Source: Candidatus Cloacimonetes bacterium HGW-Cloacimonetes-2
GTDB taxonomy: Bacteria; Cloacimonadota; Cloacimonadia; Cloacimonadales; Cloacimonadaceae
DNA: 64,000 bases
NCBI GenBank assembly: GCA_002842035.1
Contig: PHBP01000007.1
Location: forward strand, 62,001 to 126,000
Direction: 5' to 3'
This document shows positions 27,032 through 34,420 of this stretch, piece after piece (the first letter of the stretch is position 1; each line of letters starts with the position of its first letter). Under the pieces are notes generated by a model. That model made no database searches. It saw only the letters and a program-made list of their open reading frames with translations, and had not been told where the DNA came from. The position numbers and the translations under genes were made by a program.

Positions 27032-27799
27032 ATGAGAAAGATTAACATAGAACAAGAGATAGAGAGAACCTGCTCCTTTATCAAAGACTATTGCGACAAT
27101 GCCGGCATCCCAAACGTTGTTATTGGCCTTTCAGGTGGTATAGACAGCTCATTGTCAGCAGTTCTTGCTGTGAAAGCTCTTGGTAAAAACAATGTAACAG
27201 GAATGATCCTGCCTTATAGAACAAGCTCAGGCTCCAGTGCAGGAGATGCAGAACTCCTAGCCAAGAACTTTGGAATCAGAACTGAGACCATTGAGATCAC
27301 TCCGATGGTGGACGCTTACTTCGAAAAGACAGCCCCGGAAGCGAACAGCCTACGCCGCGGTAATTTTATGGCGAGGATGCGGATGAGCGTTCTTTACGAC
27401 CACTCTGCCAAGATACCTGCCCTCGTGCTAGGGACCAGCAACCGAACCGAGCTACTGGTCGGATACTTCACCCAACACGGTGATGGTGCTTGTGCTTTTG
27501 AGCCCATCGGTCACCTCTACAAGACCGAGGTCAGAGAGATGTCCAGAGTCCTCGGTATCCCATCTCAAATCATTGACAAAGCACCCACAGCAGACCTCTG
27601 GGAAGGTCAGACTGATGAATCAGAACTGGGTATCAGCTACCCTATTCTGGACGAGATTCTATACCAGCTTACAGAGCTTAGTATCAATCCTAATGATTCA
27701 GAAAGCCTCGAATACCCCCTCTCCACATATCAGCACGTACAGAAGCTGGTCTCCAGATCCGCATTCAAACGTATGCTTCCTCCCACAATTACAGGATAA
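27032..27799 (+). CDS. nadE: NAD synthetase, ammonia-dependent type
   Basis: Last enzyme of NAD synthesis: amidates deamido-NAD using ATP and ammonia. The 255-residue length indicates the small NadE without the glutaminase domain. The ATP-pyrophosphatase P-loop GLSGGIDSSLSAVLA is near residues 33-48. Substrate-site segments LVLGTSNRTELLVGYFTQHG and GHLYKTEVREMSRVLGIP are intact, as is KAPTADLWEGQTDESELG. ATG 27032 is preceded by GAGGTGATG. It is followed after 3 bp by the Cys-rich TPR gene, and then RibD, forming a cofactor-linked run. Confidence 0.92.
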   Translation: MRKINIEQEIERTCSFIKDYCDNAGIPNVVIGLSGGIDSSLSAVLAVKALGKNNVTGMILPYRTSSGSSAGDAELLAKNFGIRTETIEITPMVDAYFEKTAPEANSLRRGNFMARMRMSVLYDHSAKIPALVLGTSNRTELLVGYFTQHGDGACAFEPIGHLYKTEVREMSRVLGIPSQIIDKAPTADLWEGQTDESELGISYPILDEILYQLTELSINPNDSESLEYPLSTYQHVQKLVSRSAFKRMLPPTITG

Positions 27800-27802
27800 A
27801 CT

Positions 27803-28990
27803 ATGCTAAACCTATTTGACAAAACTCGATGCAAACGCTGCCACAACGAACGCCAGGTACGCAAATGCCCGCGATTGGACAAGAATATCTGCTGGGAATG
27901 CTGCAACAGCCTGCGCTATGACCTTAGCTGCCCCACAAGCTGCCCCTACAGCGGAAAACAAGAAGACAGCGCCAAGGCCCCCTTCCCCGCCTTCAAAGCT
28001 GATTCCCAGACCGAATCCAGAAATGTCAATTCACTTTACATAGACATTTGGCTGGACAAAAAGCAGGACGCCCTGGGAGGGATATCTCCCCGCCTGGCAG
28101 CAACTGAAGACAAGAAGAAACTGCTGGATTGGCTTTCGTCCTATCAATATCCGCCCCAATTCCCAATCGATTATCTGATGACCAAACTCCACCTGGAGCT
28201 CGCTTCTTCCACCCCAATCAGCGATCCTGAGGTCCTCGTGAATCGATTTATGGAGGCTGTTATTGCCCTCGATTGGCAGCAATTACCTGCCCACAGTATC
28301 AATACCAATCCTCCTGCCGGCTGTAGCGAACGCCAGATCGAGCTTTTATCTTCCATCCCTGTTTTGAAACGCATCAGCACATTTAAGATCATCCATAGCG
28401 GTACTACCGAGGATGGACAGACAGCATTGGTCTTCCTCGAGATCAACCATCGCAACGACCTCAGCCTCGTGCTCTCCCTGCGTGATAAAACCTGGCTGAT
28501 TCGCCAAGTCATCCTGGGCAGTCCAAAAGACTTTTTCCTCCAAAACGAACGTTACCGCGCTATCGCCGAAAGCCTTGCCAAGCCGGATGATGCCAAAGCC
28601 TGGGACTTGCTGCAGGAAGCCTTCCGCATTTATCCTGATAGCCCCGATCTCTATTACTACCGCGGCCTCTACTGGCAACTGGTCAAGGAAACTGGTAAGG
28701 CCAAAGTCGATTTCTTCAATAGTATCAGCCTTGATAACGGCTTTGTACCCTCCTTCTATCACCTGGCTCTGCTCAATGCCTCGGATCGTGAATATGATGA
28801 AGCCATCCTGTGGTTTGAGCTCCTGGATAAACTCCAGCCCAAGGATCCACAAAATATGAACAACCTCGCAGCCTGCTATGCTCAAACCGGACAAAAATCC
28901 AAAGCCAAGACTCTCTGGGAAGAGGCTCTGAAGATACAGCCCGGCTTTGAAGCAGCAAGGCTCAATCTGGAGAAACTGAGTGCCATATAA
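27803..28990 (+). CDS. Cys-rich zinc-finger-like and TPR-repeat protein, function unknown
   Basis: I do not recognise a named family. The N-terminal 50 residues hold eight Cys (CKRC at 10-13, Cys 22, CWECC at 30-34, CPTSC at 43-47), a pattern suggesting one or two zinc sites. A helical middle region follows (about 75-250). From about residue 255 to the end there are TPR-like repeats with the consensus Trp/Tyr/Ala spacing (AWDLLQEAFRIYPDSPDLYYYRGLY split at 20 residues for listing; NMNNLAACYAQTGQKSKAK). It is probably cytoplasmic, since no signal peptide is visible. The last bases overlap the RibD start, and the gene sits between nadE and ribD, which suggests expression with cofactor enzymes but not a role in them. 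Confidence 0.7.
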   Translation: MLNLFDKTRCKRCHNERQVRKCPRLDKNICWECCNSLRYDLSCPTSCPYSGKQEDSAKAPFPAFKADSQTESRNVNSLYIDIWLDKKQDALGGISPRLAATEDKKKLLDWLSSYQYPPQFPIDYLMTKLHLELASSTPISDPEVLVNRFMEAVIALDWQQLPAHSINTNPPAGCSERQIELLSSIPVLKRISTFKIIHSGTTEDGQTALVFLEINHRNDLSLVLSLRDKTWLIRQVILGSPKDFFLQNERYRAIAESLAKPDDAKAWDLLQEAFRIYPDSPDLYYYRGLYWQLVKETGKAKVDFFNSISLDNGFVPSFYHLALLNASDREYDEAILWFELLDKLQPKDPQNMNNLAACYAQTGQKSKAKTLWEEALKIQPGFEAARLNLEKLSAI

Positions 28991-30074
28991 TCCCGTCTTT
29001 ATGCGCAAAGCCATCCAATGCGCAGAGAAAGCCAGAGGCACTTGCTCCCCAAATCCCTTTGTGGGTGCGGTAATTGTCAAGGAAGGCAAGATAATCTCCA
29101 CCGGCTGGACACAGCATTACGGAGGCGATCACGCCGAGATTCAAGCCTTAAAGAAGGCCGGAAATGAAGCCAAAGGTGCAGAGATCTATGTAAGTCTTGA
29201 GCCCTGTGCCCACTATGGCAAGACCCCTCCCTGCGCAGAAGCGTTGGTCAAAGCCGGCGTTTCAACCGCTTATATCGGAATCCTGGACCCCAATCCCCTG
29301 GTTGCCGGAAAAGGCATTAAAATCCTAGAGAATTCCGGTATCAAGGTCGAACTTGGCTTTATGCAGCAGGAGATTAGCCGGCAATTGGAATATTTCCTCT
29401 GCCGTATGACCAAGCAGCGACCCTTTGTGATCTGGAAGACCGCAATGAGCCTCGATGGCAGAGTAGCCGCTGATGACGGCAGTTCCCGCTGGATCACAGG
29501 CGATGCATCTCGTAAACTAGTGCATAAACTCCGCTCCGAAGTCGATGTAATCCTTACCGGTATCGGCACTATTTTAAAAGATGATCCACTGCTCAACAGC
29601 CGTCTCCCCCGCAGACTCCGACAACCGGTCCGCGTAGTCTTAGATCCTCTTTTGGATACACCGTTGGACAGCCAAATTGTCCAAACTGCCCGGCAGTACC
29701 AGACCCTATTCTTCTGCACAGATTGCGCCCCCAAGGACAGCCATGCAGCCATAAAGGATAAGGGTATCGAACTGGTCGTCATCACTTGTGGCGATGTGAT
29801 TTTGGACTTAAGAAAAGTGCTGACAGAGCTGCATAATAGGGGTTATTACTCGGTCTTGCTGGAATGTGGCTCGACTCTCTCGACAGCCTTTCTGAAAGCC
29901 GGTCTGGTAGATAAAGCCTATCTCTTTTACGCACCCAAGCTATTGGGAGGCTCACGCACTGCCGTAAACGACCTTGGAATCAGATCTATCGAAGGCGCTA
30001 TGGACTACCACTTCGAAAGCTTCAAGCGCTCGGGAAACGATCTGCTATGCATCGCCTACCCCAAAGAGATATAA
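28980..30074 (+). CDS. ribD: Bifunctional riboflavin deaminase/reductase RibD
   Basis: Two consecutive steps of riboflavin synthesis in one protein of 364 residues. The N-terminal cytidine-deaminase-like domain has the zinc site HAEIQALKKAG near residue 51 and SLEPCAHYGKTPPCAEAL near 74-92. The C-terminal reductase domain (about 145-360) has KTAMSLDGRVAADDGSSRW and LLECGSTLSTAFLKAGLVD. The GTG at 28980, overlapping the end of the TPR gene, aligns with the usual RibD N terminus; ATG 29001 would remove seven residues. No other rib genes are present, so this is a detached riboflavin gene. A flavin supply is relevant to the Nqr-like pump but that link is only contextual. Confidence 0.92.
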   Translation: MPYNPVFMRKAIQCAEKARGTCSPNPFVGAVIVKEGKIISTGWTQHYGGDHAEIQALKKAGNEAKGAEIYVSLEPCAHYGKTPPCAEALVKAGVSTAYIGILDPNPLVAGKGIKILENSGIKVELGFMQQEISRQLEYFLCRMTKQRPFVIWKTAMSLDGRVAADDGSSRWITGDASRKLVHKLRSEVDVILTGIGTILKDDPLLNSRLPRRLRQPVRVVLDPLLDTPLDSQIVQTARQYQTLFFCTDCAPKDSHAAIKDKGIELVVITCGDVILDLRKVLTELHNRGYYSVLLECGSTLSTAFLKAGLVDKAYLFYAPKLLGGSRTAVNDLGIRSIEGAMDYHFESFKRSGNDLLCIAYPKEI

Positions 30075-30081
30075 GACTTGC

Positions 30082-30110
30082 TTGTCATTTTACTACTTTC
30101 TGCCTATACT
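30082..30110 (+). promoter_or_regulatory. Promoter of cupin gene
   Basis: TTGTCA at 30082-30087 and TATACT at 30105-30110 are separated by 17 bp. This is one of the best -35/-10 pairs in the window and lies 36 bp before the cupin start. Confidence 0.65.
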
Positions 30111-30145
30111 TTCAATAAATAACAAAGATTCAAAGGAGCTTACCA

Positions 30146-30541
30146 ATGAAACTTACCAATGCTTACGATGTAGAACTCGAAGCCGTAAATATGGAAGGCG
30201 CAAAAGGTGCCAAGATACGCTGGCTGATCTCCCAAAAAGATGGTGCCCCGACCTTTGCAATGAGGATGTTTGAAGTTGATCCGGACGGACAAACTCCCTA
30301 CCACGAGCATACCTGGGAACACGAAATTTACTGCCTCTCCGGAAGCGGAATGCTGCTTACAGAACGCGGCGATCTGCCCTTCGCAACGGATGATATCATA
30401 TATGTCGATCCCAATATGAAACACGCCTTCAAAAACGTCGGAACCGATACCTTGAAGTTTCTCTGCATAATCCCAAATGAACAGCCGGTCACCAAGAAGA
30501 CCCTCAATCCCTTCGCCGGCGAGACCGCAAATAACTGCTGA
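30146..30541 (+). CDS. Single-domain cupin protein
   Basis: A 131-residue cupin. Motif 1 has the metal ligands in TPYHEHTWEHEIYCLSGSG (His-x-His and Glu/His, about residues 52-70), and motif 2 is VDPNMKHAFKNVG (His about 94). These residues would hold a divalent metal in a small beta-barrel. Cupins range from isomerases to dioxygenases and sugar-binding regulators, so no reaction can be proposed. It has its own promoter and is followed 11 bp later by the M42 peptidase gene, with which it is probably cotranscribed. Confidence 0.8.
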   Translation: MKLTNAYDVELEAVNMEGAKGAKIRWLISQKDGAPTFAMRMFEVDPDGQTPYHEHTWEHEIYCLSGSGMLLTERGDLPFATDDIIYVDPNMKHAFKNVGTDTLKFLCIIPNEQPVTKKTLNPFAGETANNC

Positions 30542-30552
30542 GGTAAGACCAA

Positions 30553-31614
30553 GTGATTAGCGAGAAAAACCTCAATTTCTTCAAGAAACTCGTCTCTGCC
30601 CCCAGTCCTTCCGGTTTTGAAGCTCCCGCTCAAAAGGTTGTCAAAGAATACCTTAGTGGAGTCGCAGATGATATCTCCGGCGATCTCAATGGAAACCTGA
30701 TTGCCTTCAAGAAAGGCAGTGGAAAACTGAAAGTAATGGTCGTTGGCCATGCTGATGAGATCGGTATGATGGTCAATTACATCGATGAAAGCGGCTACCT
30801 CTACGTTAAGACCCTGGGCGGTTTTGATCCCAATCTTCTGCCCGGCTTGCGCTTGGATATCTATCACAATGGCAAAGCCATTCGTGGAGTAATCGGGAGA
30901 AAACCTGTCCATATGATGCGTGGCGGCGATGAAGGTGCCAAGCTCAAGATAGAAGATCTCTGGATCGATATCGGTGCAAAGAACAAAGAAGACGCCCTCA
31001 CCAAGGTCTCAATCGGCGATATTATCACCTATCATTCAGAAATTGAGATGCTATCGGACGATCTCATTATGACCAAAGCAACTGACAACAAGGCAGGTGT
31101 TTACGTAGCCTCCGCCGTAATGCAGGAACTCGCTAAAAAGAAGATCAAGGCAAATTACTACGCTGTCTCCTCCGTGGGTGAGGAAACCACTATGAAAGGC
31201 GCTGCGACCAGTTCCTATCAGATCGATCCCGATATCGCTATCGCTGTGGACGTTACCTTCACCTCCGATATTCCGGGTGCTGATAAACGCGTCTATGGAG
31301 ATGTATCCTTGGGTAAGGGACCCACGATCGCGCTCGGAGCAGCTCTGCATCCCGCAATGAACCAGCGCTTGCTCGATCTTGCCAAGAAGCACAATATCCC
31401 TGTGCAAATCGAGCTAGCTCCCGGCAGAACCGGAACTGATGCCGATGCAATCCACGCCCGTAGGGGTGGAACAGCTACTATGGTCGTCAGTATTCCAAAT
31501 CGTTATATGCACTCTCCCAACGAGATAATCTCGCTTAACGATCTCGATAATACTGTCAAACTGATCACTGAATTTATCAAAAGCCTGGACGACAAAGTCG
31601 ATCTCAGCCGCTGA
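30553..31614 (+). CDS. M42-family aminopeptidase/endoglucanase-like metallopeptidase
   Basis: A 353-residue cytoplasmic dinuclear-metal aminopeptidase of the M42 (PepA/FrvX/TET) family. Ligands and catalytic residues are visible in order: VVGHADEIGMMV (His about 63), TKATDNKAGVYVA (Asp about 179), SSVGEETTMKGA (catalytic Glu and ligand Glu about 210-211), AVDVTFTSDIPG (Asp about 233) and SIPNRYMHSPNEI (His about 322). Related enzymes form large dodecamers that trim peptides, fitting amino-acid or peptide fermentation. The start is GTG 30553 with GAGGTAAG upstream. A strong terminator follows. Confidence 0.9.
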   Translation: MISEKNLNFFKKLVSAPSPSGFEAPAQKVVKEYLSGVADDISGDLNGNLIAFKKGSGKLKVMVVGHADEIGMMVNYIDESGYLYVKTLGGFDPNLLPGLRLDIYHNGKAIRGVIGRKPVHMMRGGDEGAKLKIEDLWIDIGAKNKEDALTKVSIGDIITYHSEIEMLSDDLIMTKATDNKAGVYVASAVMQELAKKKIKANYYAVSSVGEETTMKGAATSSYQIDPDIAIAVDVTFTSDIPGADKRVYGDVSLGKGPTIALGAALHPAMNQRLLDLAKKHNIPVQIELAPGRTGTDADAIHARRGGTATMVVSIPNRYMHSPNEIISLNDLDNTVKLITEFIKSLDDKVDLSR

Positions 31615-31635
31615 TTATATAAGCCATTCCCACAT

Positions 31636-31668
31636 AAAGCCACAGGTCTCCCCTGTGGCTTTCCTTTT
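31636..31668 (+). terminator. Rho-independent terminator after M42 peptidase gene
   Basis: An 11-bp stem AAAGCCACAGG/CCTGTGGCTTT (31636-31646 and 31652-31662) with a 5-nt loop and a T-rich tail CCTTTTG. Confidence 0.85.
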
Positions 31669-31670
31669 GG

Positions 31671-31775
31671 AATCCTGCTTCAATCCTGCTTGTAGCCTGC
31701 TTGAATCCTGCATGGCGATGCATCAAAGAGCTATTCTACAATGTTTTAGCATCGTTTCATCCAATGAGAGCGCTA
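31671..31775 (-). repeat. Dispersed intergenic element, copy 3 (11-bp units)
   Basis: On the minus strand this reads as copy 1 does: TGAAACGATGCTAAAACATTG, then a spacer, ATGCAGGATTCAAGCAGG, and further 11-bp units. On the plus strand the units are AATCCTGCTTC, AATCCTGCTTG, TAGCCTGCTTG and AATCCTGCATG (31671-31714). Similarity to copy 1 extends about 60 bp beyond the tandem core. It lies between the M42 terminator and the ArsR promoter. Confidence 0.75.
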
Positions 31776-31841
31776 AGGCTATGGCATATCCGCTGATAAG
31801 AAGCCCTATAAAACAATTCTGCAAGTAAGTGCATTTTCAAC

Positions 31842-31871
31842 TTGACTGAAAAGCAGCTTTCATCCTTATAT
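31842..31871 (+). promoter_or_regulatory. Promoter of arsR-type/zntA-type operon
   Basis: TTGACT at 31842-31847 with TTATAT at 31866-31871 (18-bp spacing). The -10 lies inside the operator palindrome, so repressor binding would block transcription directly. Confidence 0.6.
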
Positions 31872-31891
31872 GAACATATATTCATATAAGG
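31864..31891. promoter_or_regulatory. Operator palindrome for ArsR/SmtB repressor
   Basis: Perfect 11-bp inverted arms CCTTATATGAA/TTCATATAAGG separated by CATATA. The core ATATGAACATATATTCATAT is the form of operator bound by SmtB/CadC/ZiaR-type sensors (the so-called 12-2-12 site). It overlaps the -10 element and ends 8 bp before the regulator start. Autoregulation is inferred from this position. Confidence 0.85.
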
Positions 31892-31899
31892 ATGACGAG

Positions 31900-32253
31900 A
31901 TGGAAGATAAACAATGCTTGTGCAAGAATATAGCTCAGGATGAGCTGGATCGGATCACGGCTGAAATACCGCCTGAAAATGAGATCGCTGCCTTAAGCGA
32001 ATTTTTCAAAGTCTTTGGCGATCCCAACAGACTGCGCATCCTCTATTTCCTTTCGAAGGCTGAGCTCTGTGTCACCGATCTGGCAAGTATCGCAGGGATG
32101 CAACAATCCGCAGTATCGCATCAGCTTAAAACTCTGCGTCAGAACCGCTTGGTCAAGCTCCGCAAAGATGGAGTCACCTCCTATTACAGTCTCGATGATC
32201 TACACGTTTCCGAGATCTTTCTGATGGCTCTTACACATATCAAAGAACTTTAA
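31900..32253 (+). CDS. ArsR/SmtB-family metal-sensing repressor
   Basis: A 117-residue winged-helix dimeric repressor. The recognition helix is in LASIAGMQQSAVSHQLKTLRQNRLV (residues about 60-84; helix core QSAVSHQLKTL). The alpha5 zinc site of SmtB/CzrA (Asp-x-His-x10-His-x2-Glu) is fully present in the C-terminal DLHVSEIFLMALTHIKE. An alpha3N-like set (Cys 6 and 8 near the N terminus, plus ELCVTD) is partial. The intact alpha5 site points to Zn(II) sensing. The start is ATG 31900 (AAGGA upstream); an earlier in-frame ATG at 31870 lies inside the operator and is unlikely. The efflux ATPase follows after 14 bp, the usual sensor-pump pair. Confidence 0.9.
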   Translation: MEDKQCLCKNIAQDELDRITAEIPPENEIAALSEFFKVFGDPNRLRILYFLSKAELCVTDLASIAGMQQSAVSHQLKTLRQNRLVKLRKDGVTSYYSLDDLHVSEIFLMALTHIKEL

Positions 32254-32267
32254 CTAAGGTGTGATAA

Positions 32268-34334
32268 ATGACTATCAAAGAATACGATATAGAGAACTTG
32301 AATTGCGCCCATTGCAGCGCCAAGATAGAAGATGAGATCGGCAATCTGGCAGAGGTGAGCTCAGTTAACCTCGATTATTTGAACAAGAAGCTGATCATTC
32401 AGTATTCAGGGCAGATTGAAAACGCTCTCGAAAGGCTGAATATTATCGCATCCAAGATCGAGCCAGGCGTGCAAATATATGATACTGATGCCGTTGTAAG
32501 AGCAAAAAGGACAAGTTATTCCCGTTATCTGATCGCTTTAGGGATACTCGTGGCAATCCCGGCAATTCTAGTCCCGGGAAGCATCTCTATCTATTTGATG
32601 ATCGCTGCTTGGTTTTTGGTTGGGCATCGTGTGATCATCAACGCAGGGCGCAAACTAATGCAAGCACAGGTTTTGGACGAAAACTTCCTGATGAGTATAG
32701 CTGGCGCAGGTGCGCTCTTTTTGGGTGAACATATCGAAGCCCTTGCAGTGATGTTGCTTTACGAATTTGGCCAGTACTGGGAAGATCGGGCTGTGGAACG
32801 CTCTCGCTCTTTGATCAAGCGGATGCTCTCGGTCAAGCCTGAGCTTGCGCATCACGTCATCGACGGTAAATTGACTGATAAAAAGCTATCTCAGATAGAG
32901 ATAGGTAATATCCTGCTGGTATATCCCGGAGAGAAAGTGCCTCTGGATGGAGTGATTACCAAGGGAGATAGCTCTGTAGATACGTCTTCGCTCACCGGCG
33001 AGGCTGAGCCCGTGCCGGTAAGTATCGGATCGACTGTCCTGGGTGGATTCATCAATCGAGGCGGCTTGATTGAGATCGAGGTCTCGCATACAGAATCCGA
33101 GAGCACTGTCTCCAGAATAATGAAACTGATTGAGAACGCTGCAGCCAGGAAGTCCAATACGGAGAAGTTTATAACTCGATTTGCCAAGTGGTACACACCG
33201 ATCGTAGTTGGTGCAGCAATGCTATTGTTGGTGATACCGATGCTCATGGGTGCGTCACTCAGCGTGTGGTTACCGCGAGCTTTGATCTTTCTGATAGTAT
33301 CATGCCCCTGTGCCTTGGTGATCTCAGTGCCCTTGACATATTATATCGGGATCGGGCTGGCAGCCAGGCGTGGCGTGATCTTCAAGGGTTCTGCCTATCT
33401 CGATAGCCTTAGATTGGCAAAGACCTTTGTGTTTGATAAAACCGGAACGCTCACGACCGGAATGATGAAGCCGGCCGGGATGCATCCTGTAGAGGGAATA
33501 GATCCGGAAGAGCTCAAGCTGGCTGTATATCGGGCTGAGCATAGCTCCAATCATCCATTGGCGATAGCTGTGAGAGAAGCATTTAGCTATCCCTTTGATA
33601 GCCGGCAAATAGAGGAACTTACGGAGATCCCCGGGAAGGGAATCAGTATGGTTTATGCCGGTGATAGCCTGCTGGCTGGCTCATATCAGTTTATGAAAGA
33701 TCTGGGCTACGTTTTTACTGATCAATCACAGGGGCAGACAGCTATTCACGCAGTAGTCAATGAGCAGTATCTGGGCTATATCTCGTTTGAGGATGAAGTG
33801 AAACCGGGGATGAAAGAGGCTTTGACGGAGCTAAGATCCGAGGGAGTGCAGCGCTCTGTTATGCTCTCCGGAGATCGTGAATCCAAGGCTAGGCAGATAG
33901 CCGAGCAGCTTGGACTGGATGCTTTTCACGCTGATTTGCTACCGCATCAGAAACTGGGCAAACTGGAAGAATTGATGGTTCGGAATAGCGGAAAGACAGT
34001 CTATGTGGGCGATGGTTTGAACGATGCACCGGTCTTGGCAAGGGCTGATATCGGTATCGCTATGGGCGAAATAGGCAATGCAGCTTCGATTGAATCGGCT
34101 GATATTGTCCTGCTCAATGACAAGCCGGAGCAATTGATCAAAGCAGTCAAGATCTCCAAGCTGAGTTATAACGTTGTGGTGCAGAATATTGCACTGGCTC
34201 TGAGTATCAAGGTCCTGGTAATGATATTGGGTGCAGTGGGTCTTGGAAAGCTCTGGGAAGCGGTGATAGCAGATGTGGGTGTCACCTTGCTTGCGATCTT
34301 TAATGCGCTTAGATTATCCAGGATCAAAGCCTGA
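32268..34334 (+). CDS. Heavy-metal P-type ATPase, PIB-2 (Zn/Cd/Pb) exporter
   Basis: A 688-residue inner-membrane ATPase that exports zinc-group metals. An N-terminal HMA domain carries the metal motif NLNCAHCSAK (Cys 13 and 16). It is followed by transmembrane helices, the actuator loop SSLTGEAEPVPVS, the transport motif SCPCALVIS, the phosphorylation site FDKTGTLTTG, the HP motif SSNHPLAIAV and the hinge GDGLNDAPVLARADIGIAMG. The last helices contain Asn-x7-Lys-x20-Asp-x-Gly (QNIALALSIK ... ADVGV), the signature of subgroup PIB-2 (ZntA/CadA). Together with the adjacent zinc-type sensor this supports zinc or cadmium detoxification. Confidence 0.92.
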   Translation: MTIKEYDIENLNCAHCSAKIEDEIGNLAEVSSVNLDYLNKKLIIQYSGQIENALERLNIIASKIEPGVQIYDTDAVVRAKRTSYSRYLIALGILVAIPAILVPGSISIYLMIAAWFLVGHRVIINAGRKLMQAQVLDENFLMSIAGAGALFLGEHIEALAVMLLYEFGQYWEDRAVERSRSLIKRMLSVKPELAHHVIDGKLTDKKLSQIEIGNILLVYPGEKVPLDGVITKGDSSVDTSSLTGEAEPVPVSIGSTVLGGFINRGGLIEIEVSHTESESTVSRIMKLIENAAARKSNTEKFITRFAKWYTPIVVGAAMLLLVIPMLMGASLSVWLPRALIFLIVSCPCALVISVPLTYYIGIGLAARRGVIFKGSAYLDSLRLAKTFVFDKTGTLTTGMMKPAGMHPVEGIDPEELKLAVYRAEHSSNHPLAIAVREAFSYPFDSRQIEELTEIPGKGISMVYAGDSLLAGSYQFMKDLGYVFTDQSQGQTAIHAVVNEQYLGYISFEDEVKPGMKEALTELRSEGVQRSVMLSGDRESKARQIAEQLGLDAFHADLLPHQKLGKLEELMVRNSGKTVYVGDGLNDAPVLARADIGIAMGEIGNAASIESADIVLLNDKPEQLIKAVKISKLSYNVVVQNIALALSIKVLVMILGAVGLGKLWEAVIADVGVTLLAIFNALRLSRIKA

Positions 34335-34336
34335 GC

Positions 34337-34365
34337 TTGACAAAAAAGGCTCTGTAAAGATTTAA
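34337..34365 (+). promoter_or_regulatory. Candidate promoter of thrS gene set
   Basis: A consensus TTGACA at 34337-34342, 17 bp before ATTTAA (34360-34365), directly after the ATPase stop codon and 56 bp before the ThrS start. No T-box leader is visible in this short gap. Confidence 0.55.
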
Positions 34366-34420
34366 GTAAACTTGGGTACGTCCTTTGTATCGACGTATCA
34401 CTTTTGTAAAAGGAGACACA

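Noticed and set aside
34335-34420. T-box leader before thrS
   Set aside because: The gap is under 90 bp and lacks the T-box sequence and specifier hairpin.
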